From Margaritispora aquatica (lineage: Eukaryota > Ascomycota > Leotiomycetes > Helotiales > Discinellaceae): 64,000 nt of DNA. The stretch is from the NCBI GenBank assembly GCA_007644065.1, contig VJWN01000001.1:2742340-2806339 (forward strand), given 5' to 3'. Numbering within the stretch: position 1 is the stretch's first letter; each line of letters begins with the position of its first letter. The notes beneath the pieces are model-generated. The model saw only the letters and a program-made list of their open reading frames with translations. It was not told where the DNA came from and searched no databases. This document shows, in pieces, positions 12,085 to 23,256 of this stretch. A program made the translations under genes and the position numbers.

Positions 12085-13536
12085 GATCGCGAGCAATCAA
12101 GTAGATGCCCGTAACGACAAATTCCTCATACTTGTTATGCTTTCCTCGAAGCAAACGAGGAATAGCTATACAGCAGTTCTAAGATCTGCGAATACATTAG
12201 CTATGAGATGCATCGAGATGTCGTTGCTGAATGATCGAGGACAGCGCTAGCACGGAGACGAGGCTATTCTAGATTAGTAATCACGAAGCTAGCCTAATCG
12301 AGTAAATGGCAGACGCCGACGACATCATTGACATCCGAGATTGGCAAGACAGGATTATATCGATTCTCTGAATTATTCAACTTCAAGTCCGGCTCGACAA
12401 CCGTTGCAGCAGAGACCTCCCCGAGCTCAAAGATACGACAAATGTTGCCTTCACGGAGTCAGCTGAACCATTTCCAAGCCTTACATACTTAACGCTGAGC
12501 GACCTTCATAGAAACAACTTCACAAGGTAGCAGCAGTGCTGTTTCTCTTGCCCATCATCGAGCTTCGGTAATTTTGCGAAGATCCCTCTCAGCTCTTTTA
12601 AGCTGAAACTCGTTGCACGACTCCTCTCTCTCCTCTCCTTTACCAATCATCAAGCCACGTGCAAGAGCGAGTACATGGCATCACAAGGGTAGGATGTCCA
12701 TTACTTAACCTAAGTTCTGGGACTTGGTACTTAGGATTGATTCAAAGTTCCAGCTTTTCTCTCTTGTTCTCCTACTTCGTATGGATGCATTAGGTAAAGA
12801 ACTTAGTGGTTGCATTTCCCCTATTTTGCTGCACAGTATCTTTACGAACCGCATGGGTTAGGCGATTTACGATACACTACAGCTTACTTCCTAGCTAATG
12901 CGATAATACATTAGAAATGCGGTCCGCTTGCCAGTACCATTCTCATTCAGCTTCTCTTCTCGGCGAGGTCATGATGAGTGTTCGCTTCTAGGTAAAGGCA
13001 CTGGTATCGTCTTGGCGAACGGTGCAACTCCACTATTGTGCTGTTATTCTACTAGCTCTCGGTCTAGATATCGAAGGTGGGGTAGCACTTCACAACATCA
13101 TTCAACGTTTATTGGTCGCCGGACACTGATGACATTCTTTCTCTTTTCACTCCCTACCTATTTTTTTTTTTCATAACCGTTACCTCGTAGTCATCCTTGC
13201 CTCAGTACCCTTGGGGTAATGCTGATAAGATGCCAGTCACTGCAGGATAGCTTCTTGTCCTGGTCGTTCTTAAACCTTTGAACCTATCACAAATCCTATA
13301 TGAGTGCCTTACAACACACTCACAACACAAGGTGGGATTGAGCACATGTCCTTTGCACACCTACCATGCTGATCGATTTTTAGTTCACTTGAACAATACT
13401 AGGCCCTATCCTGCAAGGGTCCAAATTGCTTAAAGACACGCCCCCACCTCATCATGGTCCGACTTTTCTTTTCTTCGTGGTCAATTTTGCCAAATCGGTT
13501 GTAGTATTGATTCCCACCAGCAGCCACTTATCAACC
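12085..13536. other. divergent promoter region, DLT1 and MFS transporter
   Basis: About 1.45 kb between two divergently transcribed genes. It contains T-rich and CT-rich tracts (for example 13142-13173) and no supported reading frame. It presumably holds both promoters. Confidence 0.5.
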
Positions 13537-15524
13537 ATGTCCACACAATTTAGCCCTCCTCTGGACCCTGGGTACCCAAAAAGCGACGACAAGGCTACCT
13601 ATAACGATCCGGATATTGTCCTCGAGAACCCTTCTCACGGTGAAGGAAAAGATATTCTCGCCTTGCAAGATGTTGATCCGGCACTGAATGCTAAGATGCA
13701 CATTGTGAATAATGTAAGTACACAAGCACAGAGACTTCCTAGATATTAGACTTGGCTGATCTTTAAAAGGCTATTGATGAAATCGGATGGACAAACTACC
13801 ATTGGAAGCTATTCGTTCTCAATGGATTCGGGTAAACAGCCTACAAAAAGAAAGTAGCAAGCTTTCACATTTACTGACAATGAAAAGGTACGCTGTTGAT
13901 TCCCAGCTGCTTCTTCTGCAATCAATCATTGCTGGGCAAGCTGGCTACGAATTCACACCATCATATACACATGCGCTTACAATCGCTGTGTACATGGGTA
14001 TGCTATTTGGTGCCCTATTTTGGGGTCTTGGTGCGGATGTGATAGGTCGCCGATTTGCGTTCAACGTTTCGCTTTTCATCTGTTCCATTTTCGCCACAGT
14101 AGCTGGCGCTTCACCAAATTGGGTTTCCCTTTGCGTTTTTATTGCATTGCTTGGTTTTGGCGGCGGTGGTAATCTGATCATGGATACTACCGTATTCATT
14201 GAGTATCTTCCATCTGACAAGCAATGGGTTCTGACCTTTCTTGCCTCCTGGTGGGGCTTGGGCCAAGCGATCGCGGGATTCTTCGCCTGGGGATTCTTGT
14301 GTAAGCCCACATGTTGCCCTCTATCTTGCAAATTTGCTAAATGACAACAGCTCCCGCAAAATGGAATTGCGCCAATCCATTTGACAGCGATGGAGTTCGT
14401 ACCTCAACCTGTCACAAGGATGACAATATGGGTTGGCGATACGTGATGTACACTAGTGGAGCTATGGTTTTCGTCATGAGCATTGCCCGCATAACTGTCA
14501 TCCGGCTTAAAGAAACGCCAAAGTATCTGCTAGGAGAGGGGAAAGAGGAGCAACTTGTGGCAGACTTCCAAGCCATGGCTGCCAAATACAACAGACCGTG
14601 CTCGATTACTGTTGAGATGCTTGAGGCTTGTGGAACCGTCCGATCTGCCCACAGCAAGTCTAGATTCTCGATTGCCGAGTTTGTCTTGCACTTCAGAGGA
14701 CTCTTCGCAACTAAAGCCATTGGACTTTCAACCTCTTTAATCTGGTTGTCTTGGACGCTTATTGGTCTCGCGTACCCCCTTTTCTATGTCTTTCTGAGCA
14801 GCTATCTCGCTTCTCGTGGCGCCTCGCTTGGAGATCTCTCGACATATGATACTTGGAGAAACTACGCTTTGGTCAATATTAGCTCGATTCCAGTAGGTCG
14901 TTCCGTAGATTGGATCTTAACACCAGATATCCTGTCACGTTCTCACACTCTGATAGGGTCCTATGCTGGCAGGATATATGGCCAATTGGAAATTACTTGG
15001 CAGGAAGTACACAATGGTTATTGGAGCTCTCGTCACCATGGCATTCTTTTTCGCGTACACCCAAGTTCGGACAAACGCACAAAATGTCGGTTTCAGCTGT
15101 GCTATTGGATTTACGCTGAATATTTACTACGGCACGCTATACGCCTACACGCCCGAAGTGCTCCCGTCTGCGCATCGCGCAACAGGAAATGGTGTAGCTG
15201 TTGCATGTAACCGTATCATGGGTGAGTACTGATTCTTGCATTTGATCTTGGTTCGCTTAAAAGCCGCTCATAAGATTTTCCCCGAATTAGAGCTCCGGTG
15301 TGATCATATTTGGCTTAAAAGCATGAATTGGAGCCTCTTGATTTGATATATTGGTAAAATTCCCATACTGATTTGTTGCTTCAGGTATCATGTCTGCTGT
15401 GGTGGCTACATACGCCGACACCTCGACATCAGTCCCCATTTATGTTTGTGCTGCGTTATATATCGCCATGGCGGTAGTAGCAGTGGCCTTCCCATTCGAG
15501 CCTTATGGAAAGAGAAGTTCTTAA
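13537..15524 (+). CDS. MFS transporter, SV2/sugar-phosphate type, six exons
   Basis: Exons: 13537-13713, 13770-13831, 13888-14300, 14351-14892, 14957-15221, 15385-15524. All phases agree and give 532 residues. The N-terminal 60 residues are polar and cytosolic. The first membrane region follows, with GYAVDSQLLLLQSIIAG, and then the MFS motif A-like loop GLGADVIGRRFAF. LLGFGGGGNLIMDTTVFIEYLP matches the SV2-like or eukaryotic sugar/phosphate transporter branch. A long polar central loop (about residues 215-300) precedes the second six-helix half, which ends PFEPYGKRSS. It should be a plasma- or organelle-membrane proton-linked carrier of a small solute. The substrate cannot be read from sequence. 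The last intron (163 nt) is about three times longer than the others. No other transport or metabolic gene is adjacent. Confidence 0.85.
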
Positions 15525-16385
15525 GAGGATGGTCTGGAAGGTGACACTAGGTCTGAAATGGCTGAGTATTACTGGAAGCAATACCAATGAACAAAATCGA
15601 ATTTAATTCCCACTGTTTCCACTGAGGCGAGCATGAAACCTGAAAATCTTGAGAATCTCCCATCATAGTCTATGGCAGTTTAGCCCAATATTTAAATAAC
15701 GAAGTAAACATAGAGCTCAACTTCTTTCACAGTTGTATACGTATGTATGAAGCTAGATATATATTGCATAACGGGACTATGACGCGTTTCTCAAACAGTT
15801 CTGTGCTCCAACTTTCGCTTCATATCCACAAGTGCTAAAATGCACCAATTTTAGGGGGGCTTCAAGGATTGCTCATCCCTGTCATAGTGGAACTTGACCT
15901 CGTACCCGGACCACTTTGCGACAGCCTCTAAAATTGTTGGAACCAGCTGCTGATTTAACTTCAGTGGGATCTCTCTCCTTGCTTGCGCCATCCTTTGCTT
16001 TTACACGATAGTCATACAAAGACTTGCAAAGCTTCCTCTAACCATCCAATCTTTGGCAATTGAGAGACTTCCATACACTCAATCTGGCAGCCTTATCATC
16101 GCATCTGATCGCCTAAACAACATTGGCTATACTTGTTTACAACTGATTGTAGGACGCTTTCTTCGCTAGCTATTACACCCTGCAGTACAAAGAACTACTC
16201 GAGCGATCACTCGGATTATCGGATGCTACGCGACCTTGTGGTTGCAACAGCTTTGGGGGGATACTGAAGGCCGATACGAGATGTGCTTGAAGCAATACAT
16301 TTGAATCTCACGTCCTGCACCACGACAGCAACTCAAAATCTGCAACCTCTGGTGAAGCAATTTATCAGATCCATGAGCAGTGAGA
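15525..16385. other. intergenic, promoter and leader of the 16.4 kb gene
   Basis: About 860 bp with no supported gene. Immediately upstream of the next start is an out-of-frame ATG at 16373 that opens a short upstream frame (MSSENVLLLAPSP) overlapping the main start. Confidence 0.45.
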
Positions 16386-19300
16386 ATGTTCTCCTACTTG
16401 CGCCCTCACCATAAACGTACATCATCCAATCCTACATCTCCAGCTGATCCGGGGCAATCCTTCGAGCCTCACCCTCCGTCAGATCATGGCCATCCCCAAC
16501 GACAGCACGATGGCAGAACACCCGAACAACCAACTAGACCTCCACCTATGCTTCCTCCGATAGCACGAGTATCATCTGCGGACTCGAGTAGTGAGAGCTT
16601 TCGGACGAAGGGATTCGAGCGCGATACGAAATCCTACATGGATCTAGGGAGAAGTCTTGTCAGACCAGATGATTCTCTGCATCCGAGCAATCGTCGAACA
16701 CCGCAATTTGGGGTTGATAAGAGGCCAGACTCGGCAGGCAACCTTACATCAAGCAGCTCGAGTACTACCGATTTCCCCAAGAAAACAACTGGCTTAAACT
16801 CCGACCGTTCTTCAAGGCAGACATTCTCGAATTCAAGTACTACTCTTGTTGCAGGAATGGACACACAATCGAGGTCGGCTCAGATGGGGAGGAGACCGAA
16901 TGGCTCAAGAATGCCGAGTCCTCCTCCCTCAACAAGCAATTTCACTCCATATTCACATGAACCCGCACCACGTTCGGGAAAAACGAGACTGAATCTGTTA
17001 AATCCAATGTCATTGCTAGCACGGAGAAGAACTTCGCAGGCCATTACACAACTATCTGCGGAGTCTTTGGTATCCCGAAAGAGCAACTTTCAAGACACTT
17101 TCGATCCTCGAATCCGAGGAACTGTTGTCCACGATTTCAGTGCTCCTCGCCCACCCAGGAGAAATGTGTCATACAACGATGTTCAAGCAGAAAATAACCT
17201 AGGAAGCTCATCGAGACAAACTCTGAAGGTTGATCAGAACACTGAAGAGACTATTGGTAGTCCTTGGAGTGGTGGGAATCACACACCAGTTTTCACCGAG
17301 AATTTCGAAGAGGAGCAATATCCGGCAGCTGGTCCGCATGTCAGAAAAGCAAGCGATTTGACAGACCTCCCACCACCTCAGCCTCCATATGCTAAAGGCG
17401 CTCGGAAGTCACAGGACCAAAGCACTTTATTGAAGAGTAATGAAGAGCAGAAACAGCTTGATGCTAGACGGATAAGCGTCCAAAAACCTACACCAGAACT
17501 TCCTCCGCCAGTACCGCCAAAGAATGAACAGATTATTGAACCTCGGCGCATCTCTATTGATATCTCATCAAATCCTCCAAAGACAGGGCGTTCCAGGAAT
17601 GTTTCTGAGGTTTCGATGAAAGATAATATGATTCCTAAGCATATGAAGAGCACATCCTCGAGATTCAGCTTCGATATGATCGGGGCAGCCAATCAGGAAA
17701 GATTACTGGAAGATAGGCATCGTCAGAAGGCGCTGGAGAAGAAGGCTGAAGATGGTGATGAGGATGAACCTGTGGAGAACGACTTTGATGATGACTTCGA
17801 TTATGACGATATGGATGATGACGGACTAGAGGAACGGATACCAGGTGTGAATGCAGATCTTGAAGAGGAAGACGAGGAAGAAGATGAATACGGATATTCA
17901 GGGCGGGTTGAGAGTCTTGGAGGCTTCACGTTTCAACAATCTTCGCTTGTCTCCCCCATGAGTCCTGCGAGTCCAGACATGGTGAGCACACCAAGAGATG
18001 CCAATGGGGAAGTTATCGGATTCGCTGTGACCAAAAACTCACCATACTTATCACGAGGCATGATTCAAGAATCTACTACATCTCTCAACTCGCCCGATTC
18101 ATCTACCTTTAAAAGTCATATCAACCTATCCTCAATCCAAGGCTTAGGACTTCAAAATGTAGATCTGCAAGAAGACTTCACGCAAACCAACGCATCGATA
18201 CCAGAAAAGATGGAAGAAGAGTTTCCTCGGCCGGCTACCCTCGATGATGACGACCTTTACTTTGACGATGGGATCATTGGAGGACTTGACGACACAGACA
18301 ATGTCGAATTCGACGAATCTGTATTTGATAACATAGATACGGATGAATACGGCAGACCCCTTCGAAATTTCACGCCAGCTTTGCCAACGTTGTATGAGCC
18401 GCCAAAGGTAGCTTTAGATACCCCATCGTCGCTTGACAAGATCAATGAAGATCCTGGCGAGGAAATGGAAGTCAATAACTCTGATTTATCCAGAATGGTC
18501 TCAACTGGTGGTTTAGCGCCGCAGCCCTCAGTATTAGAGAAGAACTCTATACCTTCCGCAAGCCATGGCCTTACACAGGACACGCTTGCTGCCTACCAAT
18601 CTGCTCTGGCAGCTGCAGCCTTTACAGCTGCAGCCAATGGCAAATTCCGACGAGAGAGCGAGCCGAACGATGCAGCACCTTCCGAAGAAGATAATCATCC
18701 TGGTTTGATAACAGACTCGAGCCAAGCTTCGCATTACGACACTTTTTCTCCATCCTACGAGCTGGAAGATGATTTTGACTACGATGATATTTTAGAGGAT
18801 GATGCAATCATTGCAGCAGCAAATGCCGAAGCACTTGCGAATGATTGTGATGGGTTCTATGGTCAAGAGTTCGGCTTCTACTCGGCTCCAGCCGCTGGTG
18901 AAGCTGAATATGTCAATGGGGGATACTTTGGGCCTCGTGGTTCTGAAGGTATTGGTCGAAGTCAAAGTGGACGCGTGGTTTCGCGAGCACCAAACTTGAC
19001 ACCTATCACTGAGCGCTCGGAGTACAGCAATCGGAACAGTTTTATGAGCTTTTCAATGGGCAACATGGGCGGTGTACCAAGTCCCGGCCTTGCCCAGCTG
19101 GCTGGTATGCTACGCAGTCCGATTGATTATGATGGTGACATGAGTCTTGACGCACTTATGAAGTTGAGAAGAGGGTGGGGTGGAAGTCAAGCTAGTCTAC
19201 ACAGTAGCAATGGCGGTAGTCCTAAAAGTGCTATCGACGATGGGAGTCCTGTTGGACTAACGGCGCCATGGTCTCAAAATGCACCACTTTCAAGTCCAAT

Positions 19301-19637
19301 TGCCAACAACAATGTTATACATAGAAGGAGAAACAGTGCTTTCAGCTTAGGCAGCGATGGAGCGGGAGCAGGACTGCACAGTGAAGTCAGTTCAGCGCCG
19401 TCCAGTCCGACCTTGACATTCGCTGCACTGAGAGGAGAAGAAAACTCGAAGAGCGAAGGAAAGGAAAATACTCGGCCAAGGAAGCACAAACACTCGGCTA
19501 GCGCAGAGAGCATCAGCTATTTGAAAGAGGATGATCCTGTCGTTGGCGAAAGATGGATCTTGGAAAGGCGAAGAACTGCAGAGAGTGGTGAGATTGAGCT
19601 TCTTGGAAGAGAGGTTGTGAGTGGTGGTAGGATATAA
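16386..19637 (+). CDS. large disordered acidic protein, 1,083 aa
   Basis: One uninterrupted exon from ATG 16386 (MFSYLRPHHKRTSS). The protein is almost entirely low-complexity: Ser/Pro/Asp/Glu-rich with several polyproline-like pieces (PELPPPVPPKNEQ, LPPPQPPYAKG) that resemble SH3 ligands. A strongly acidic Asp/Glu block spans about residues 445-505, and a second acidic region surrounds YELEDDFDYDDIL. Short ordered-looking islands occur, such as TLAAYQSALAAAAFTAAANGKFRRESEP and CDGFYGQEFGFYSAP, which I associate with uncharacterised proteins of filamentous ascomycetes. No enzyme domain, membrane segment or signal peptide is visible. A scaffold or signalling adaptor role is possible but is inference. 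Length and absence of introns are consistent throughout the frame, and the coding call itself is firm. Confidence 0.85.
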   Translation: MFSYLRPHHKRTSSNPTSPADPGQSFEPHPPSDHGHPQRQHDGRTPEQPTRPPPMLPPIARVSSADSSSESFRTKGFERDTKSYMDLGRSLVRPDDSLHPSNRRTPQFGVDKRPDSAGNLTSSSSSTTDFPKKTTGLNSDRSSRQTFSNSSTTLVAGMDTQSRSAQMGRRPNGSRMPSPPPSTSNFTPYSHEPAPRSGKTRLNLLNPMSLLARRRTSQAITQLSAESLVSRKSNFQDTFDPRIRGTVVHDFSAPRPPRRNVSYNDVQAENNLGSSSRQTLKVDQNTEETIGSPWSGGNHTPVFTENFEEEQYPAAGPHVRKASDLTDLPPPQPPYAKGARKSQDQSTLLKSNEEQKQLDARRISVQKPTPELPPPVPPKNEQIIEPRRISIDISSNPPKTGRSRNVSEVSMKDNMIPKHMKSTSSRFSFDMIGAANQERLLEDRHRQKALEKKAEDGDEDEPVENDFDDDFDYDDMDDDGLEERIPGVNADLEEEDEEEDEYGYSGRVESLGGFTFQQSSLVSPMSPASPDMVSTPRDANGEVIGFAVTKNSPYLSRGMIQESTTSLNSPDSSTFKSHINLSSIQGLGLQNVDLQEDFTQTNASIPEKMEEEFPRPATLDDDDLYFDDGIIGGLDDTDNVEFDESVFDNIDTDEYGRPLRNFTPALPTLYEPPKVALDTPSSLDKINEDPGEEMEVNNSDLSRMVSTGGLAPQPSVLEKNSIPSASHGLTQDTLAAYQSALAAAAFTAAANGKFRRESEPNDAAPSEEDNHPGLITDSSQASHYDTFSPSYELEDDFDYDDILEDDAIIAAANAEALANDCDGFYGQEFGFYSAPAAGEAEYVNGGYFGPRGSEGIGRSQSGRVVSRAPNLTPITERSEYSNRNSFMSFSMGNMGGVPSPGLAQLAGMLRSPIDYDGDMSLDALMKLRRGWGGSQASLHSSNGGSPKSAIDDGSPVGLTAPWSQNAPLSSPIANNNVIHRRRNSAFSLGSDGAGAGLHSEVSSAPSSPTLTFAALRGEENSKSEGKENTRPRKHKHSASAESISYLKEDDPVVGERWILERRRTAESGEIELLGREVVSGGRI

Positions 19638-20235
19638 GAAGGGCTATGGTTGTGGTGGGCTATGGGCGGACGTTCTGATATATCTATACCATGGGATGGC
19701 GGTCTGTGATGACCTTGTGACTTGTACTTTAGCGAAGGTGGTTGAATTGGCTATACATGCTGAAGTGTACTAAGATACCCATATACATGCGAGGACAGGA
19801 AATGCATGCGATCCGATTTTTTTCACACTTTTCTCAAAAGACATGAGGATAATCATCCATGACTCTGCTATGATAAAGTGGTATTCAATAGGTACACCCT
19901 AGAAAGATTATCTTGATCAAATCTAGAGATTTCTACTGTGCTGGGGCAAGGAGAGATACTGGACGGAGCTATGTGAGTCAGATGGCGAGAAGATTGGTGT
20001 GCATGATGCATCCCGTGCTCTCAGTGGCCATCCGTACGACATGCGATGCATTCTGCATGCAAGGTAGCAAGGATGCCTGCTGTCTTACAATATCTCACAA
20101 TCTTCAAGTTGATTGATATAAGGCTGATAATCTGTAGCTCCCAGACTATACAAATACACCACTGATTCTACTTCCATCTCTTTTTCCGTTCAAACCCTCT
20201 CAATCATCCAGCTGTAGTTCAGAGCATCAGCTGTG
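19638..20235. other. intergenic, promoter of methyltransferase
   Basis: About 600 bp without a supported gene. A short CT-rich tract just before 20200 (CTACTTCCATCTCTTTTTCC) fits a fungal core promoter and leader. Confidence 0.45.
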
Positions 20236-21069
20236 ATGAGAAGCATGGCAGTGCCGACTCCAAACCCAGCACCACCTCAAAACATCTACGACAACCCGGC
20301 CTTCTTCGAAGGCTACTCCAACCTCCCTCGGTCGACGTCAGGTCTCTCGGGCGCGCTTGAATGGCCGATTCTACAAACCTACCTCCCGCCTCTCAAAGGA
20401 CTGAAAGTCCTAGATCTCGGGTGTGGATACGGCCACTTCGGTCGCTGGGCGAGAGACCAAGGCGCCGTAAAGGTGCTGGGTATTGATGTCAGTGAGTCGA
20501 TGCTTGAGAAGGCGAGGGAGCTTGCTTCTGCCTCTGTTCATACTCATGGTAGCGAGAACGGGGTCGGGGAGGGGGAGCTGGAGTTTAGGAGGGAAAACTT
20601 GGAGACGTGGACGTTTGGAGATGGGGACGGCGATGGAGAGGGGGAAGAAGAATTGTACGACGTAGCGTTCAGCTCGCTCAGCCTCCACTATATCGCCAAC
20701 TTCCCGCGTCTCCTAGCCTCCATCCACCGTGCCGTGAAGACAGGCGGCAAACTGGTCTTTTCGATCGAGCATCCAATTTTCTCGGCCTCGCTTACGCCTG
20801 GCTGGATCGTTGACACGCAAGGGAAAAAGAAGTGGGGTGTGGATAGCTATATGCTTGAGGGACCAAGGACGACTGACTGGTTTGGGGAGAAAGTCGTTAG
20901 GTATCATAGGACGCTTGGAACATTGCTGAGTGATTTGATAATAGGCGGGTGGAGGATTGAGGGGGTTAGAGACTTTGGGCCGGATTTGGAGATGGTGGAG
21001 AGGGGGGAGGTGAAGGGTGGGCATTGGGAAAGACCAGTTTTTTTGTTGGTTTGTGCTGGGAGGGAGTGA
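20236..21069 (+). CDS. class I SAM-dependent methyltransferase, intronless
   Basis: Single exon, 277 residues from ATG 20236. SAM-binding motif I is clear at about residues 58-66 (VLDLGCGYG), and the acidic end of strand beta2 follows in VLGIDVSESMLEKAR. Post-motif elements DVAFSSLSLHYI and GGKLVFSIEHPIF place it in the Methyltransf_11-like group. The N-terminal IYDNPAFFEGYSNLPRS with GALEWP resembles bacterial class I methyltransferases that use small-molecule acceptors. The acceptor is unknown. A Gly/Asp/Glu-rich insertion (about residues 125-137) comes from a short simple repeat in the DNA. The gene lacks introns, while most neighbours have several. It is convergent with the MFS gene at 21417. 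Bacterial origin by transfer is possible but untested. Confidence 0.85.
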   Translation: MRSMAVPTPNPAPPQNIYDNPAFFEGYSNLPRSTSGLSGALEWPILQTYLPPLKGLKVLDLGCGYGHFGRWARDQGAVKVLGIDVSESMLEKARELASASVHTHGSENGVGEGELEFRRENLETWTFGDGDGDGEGEEELYDVAFSSLSLHYIANFPRLLASIHRAVKTGGKLVFSIEHPIFSASLTPGWIVDTQGKKKWGVDSYMLEGPRTTDWFGEKVVRYHRTLGTLLSDLIIGGWRIEGVRDFGPDLEMVERGEVKGGHWERPVFLLVCAGRE

Positions 21070-21416
21070 ATGGATGGAATTGAAGTGACGGGGGTAAGGT
21101 GAGTTGTCTTCTTTTTCTTTTCTGGCAAGGTGAGAGAGATCTATAGATCTTTTTAGTTTCGGCTAATTGATGACATTTGGACAGTTTCCTGAGGTTTGTA
21201 TTAGATATAATGTAGAGGATGAGTGCTAAGAATACGAGATTGCTTGATGCAGCGGTAGGTACGAAGAAAGAGTTGTTTGTAGGACAGCATCAAGCTGCAC
21301 GCAACTCGAAAGTGATTACAATCTATAGAACAGTTCAAAACAGCCCGTGCCACATCCGCGCTGGCTTTCATCTCGCACATTTCTTTCTATCCCAACACAA
21401 TTTCTACTTTCACAGC
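21070..21416. other. convergent 3' region
   Basis: Spacer of about 350 bp between the methyltransferase stop and the stop of the minus-strand MFS gene. Nothing else is seen. Confidence 0.5.
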
Positions 21417-23256
21417 CTAGTTCTCGGCAGGAGGAGCCGGGTACTTCGACCTCCACTTCCTCCCCATCACTTGTGTCAAGATAATGAACAAGAATCCGAA
21501 TCCAATGATTGCGCCTTGAACACCAAAGGTCACCGCCGCTCCGGACTTGGCAACCCATTGTGTCTGGAAATACGTGACACAGAATCCACCCGTCGTTCTC
21601 CAGAAATTAATCCAACTACTCGCCAGCGCCGCATGATGTGGGAAGATATCAAGCGCATACGCGCTAATGGCCGTGGTACTGGCGACCTGCGCACATGTCA
21701 TGAGTGCCCACGCTGAAGCAAGTCCAATGACAGGCAGCTGGTGCTGCAGTGTCTGCCCATACAAGACCATGGCGCCAATACCGAGCGCGCAGGCTGGGTA
21801 CACGGCCCAGAGACGGTTCTCGGGGTTGTAGTTCCCGCTGTGGGTGCGGATGTACAGGTTCTGCAGGAAGTCGTTGAAGAAGTGGCCCCAGACTTCGCCG
21901 ACGATGGCACCGACGATGGGGGCCAGGTAGAAGAGCGAAGCTTGCGTGTCGTTGAGGGAGTAGGGAGGTGGACGAATGAATTGCGTGACGGTGGTTACGA
22001 TACCGATGGCCCAGGTGAAGAGAAGCATGATGTAGAGGGCTGGGAGGGCGAGGTTAGTATTGTAGCTGATTGGGTGAGTGGAGGGGTTACTTACTTGGGA
22101 AGAGCAGTTGCGGCTTGATTAGCAGTTGGGCTAGGTGCTTCGTCACGGACATTAAGCTGGTTTGGCCCTTTGCTTTGGCACCCGCGACACCGATCAAGAT
22201 TGAGATCTTAGAGGCACCTGCTGTTGGCTTGATGTTGTTCTCACGATCATAGAGAGTTTCTTCGCCGAGAAGCATGACCAGACCAGCAGAAACGGCATAG
22301 AAGATAGCGAGGATACCGAAGTCGAAACGCCACGATATCTTCGCTAGCAGGAAGGATGAGATGAAAGGACCGAGGAATGGACCGAGAAGGAAGGTGAATG
22401 CCCAGATGTTGACCTTACGAGCTCGTTCTGGTTGGGCTTGTCAGTATTTGTGGCATGGTGAGTTGGAGTTGGGTTCTTACCATGGAAGAAGAAGAGATCG
22501 TGAACGACTGAGAGACCAATCACTTGCGGAGAGGTGGCTACGAAGCCCTGGAGAGCTCGAAATGCGGTGAAGCATGCATAAGACGGCGCGAATGTGGCGA
22601 TGAGGACCATGATCGTGCCGAGGACTTGGGACCAGAAGAGGACGGGAAGACTGAAGGCGTTAGTGTTGTGGAATTTTCACAGACGAGGATAACATACCGT
22701 CCATAACGTTGAACGAACGGGACTGCGAAGACACCACCTGGACCTTGGAGGAAGATGCCTATGCAACGTCAGAGGTAAGATATAATAATATAGGAGTACA
22801 CTTACCCCCACTAATCGATCGAGCAACCTCTGGGATTGACATTCCCCAAGTAACGGCTTGAGCTTCGAACATCGTCGTTCCCCAAGTCATGCCCCAATCC
22901 TACATAAGTTAGACATCCCCATACAACATTAATCAAAAAGATGCACTTACAGTCAATAAAGAAGGCAAAAGCAGCGCAACAAGAACCTTATGCTTTCGAA
23001 GCCAGCTCCAATTCAATGGATCCTCAGCGTCATCCGAAGGCTGTGGAATAAGAACGGTGACACCGTCTTTCGCAAGCTTCAGTCCATCCTGAGCGCCAGC
23101 AACTTGCTCCTTGACGAAGTACAAACCACCTGCACCGGCGCCCTTTTCAGCATCAGTGCCATGTTGAGTGATTGGCCGCTCTTCAGAGTCAGTGTCGGTG
23201 CTCTTAGGCATTTGGCTGGTTTCTGTCATTGTTTTCTCGTCTGAGAGACTCGCCAT
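21417..23256 (-). CDS. MFS transporter, DHA1-like drug/polyamine exporter, six exons
   Basis: Exons in transcript order: 23256-22951, 22899-22806, 22758-22698, 22650-22481, 22427-22095, 22039-21417. Phases agree throughout and give 528 residues. The N-terminal tail is polar and contains PLNWSWLRKHKVLVALLLPSL, the usual entry to TM1 in fungal DHA1 proteins. GVFAVPFVQRYGRLP holds the motif A equivalent between TM2 and TM3, and FRALQGFVATSPQVIGLSVVHDLFF is the TM4-TM5 segment. The C-terminal half includes LNDTQASLFYLAPIVGAIVGEVWGH and ends QVMGRKWRSKYPAPPAEN. This group exports drugs, toxins, polyamines or secondary metabolites by proton antiport at the plasma membrane. The intron before the last exon has a perfect TACTAAC branch site. 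It lies head-away from the O-methyltransferase, and a metabolite export role there is inference. Confidence 0.87.
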
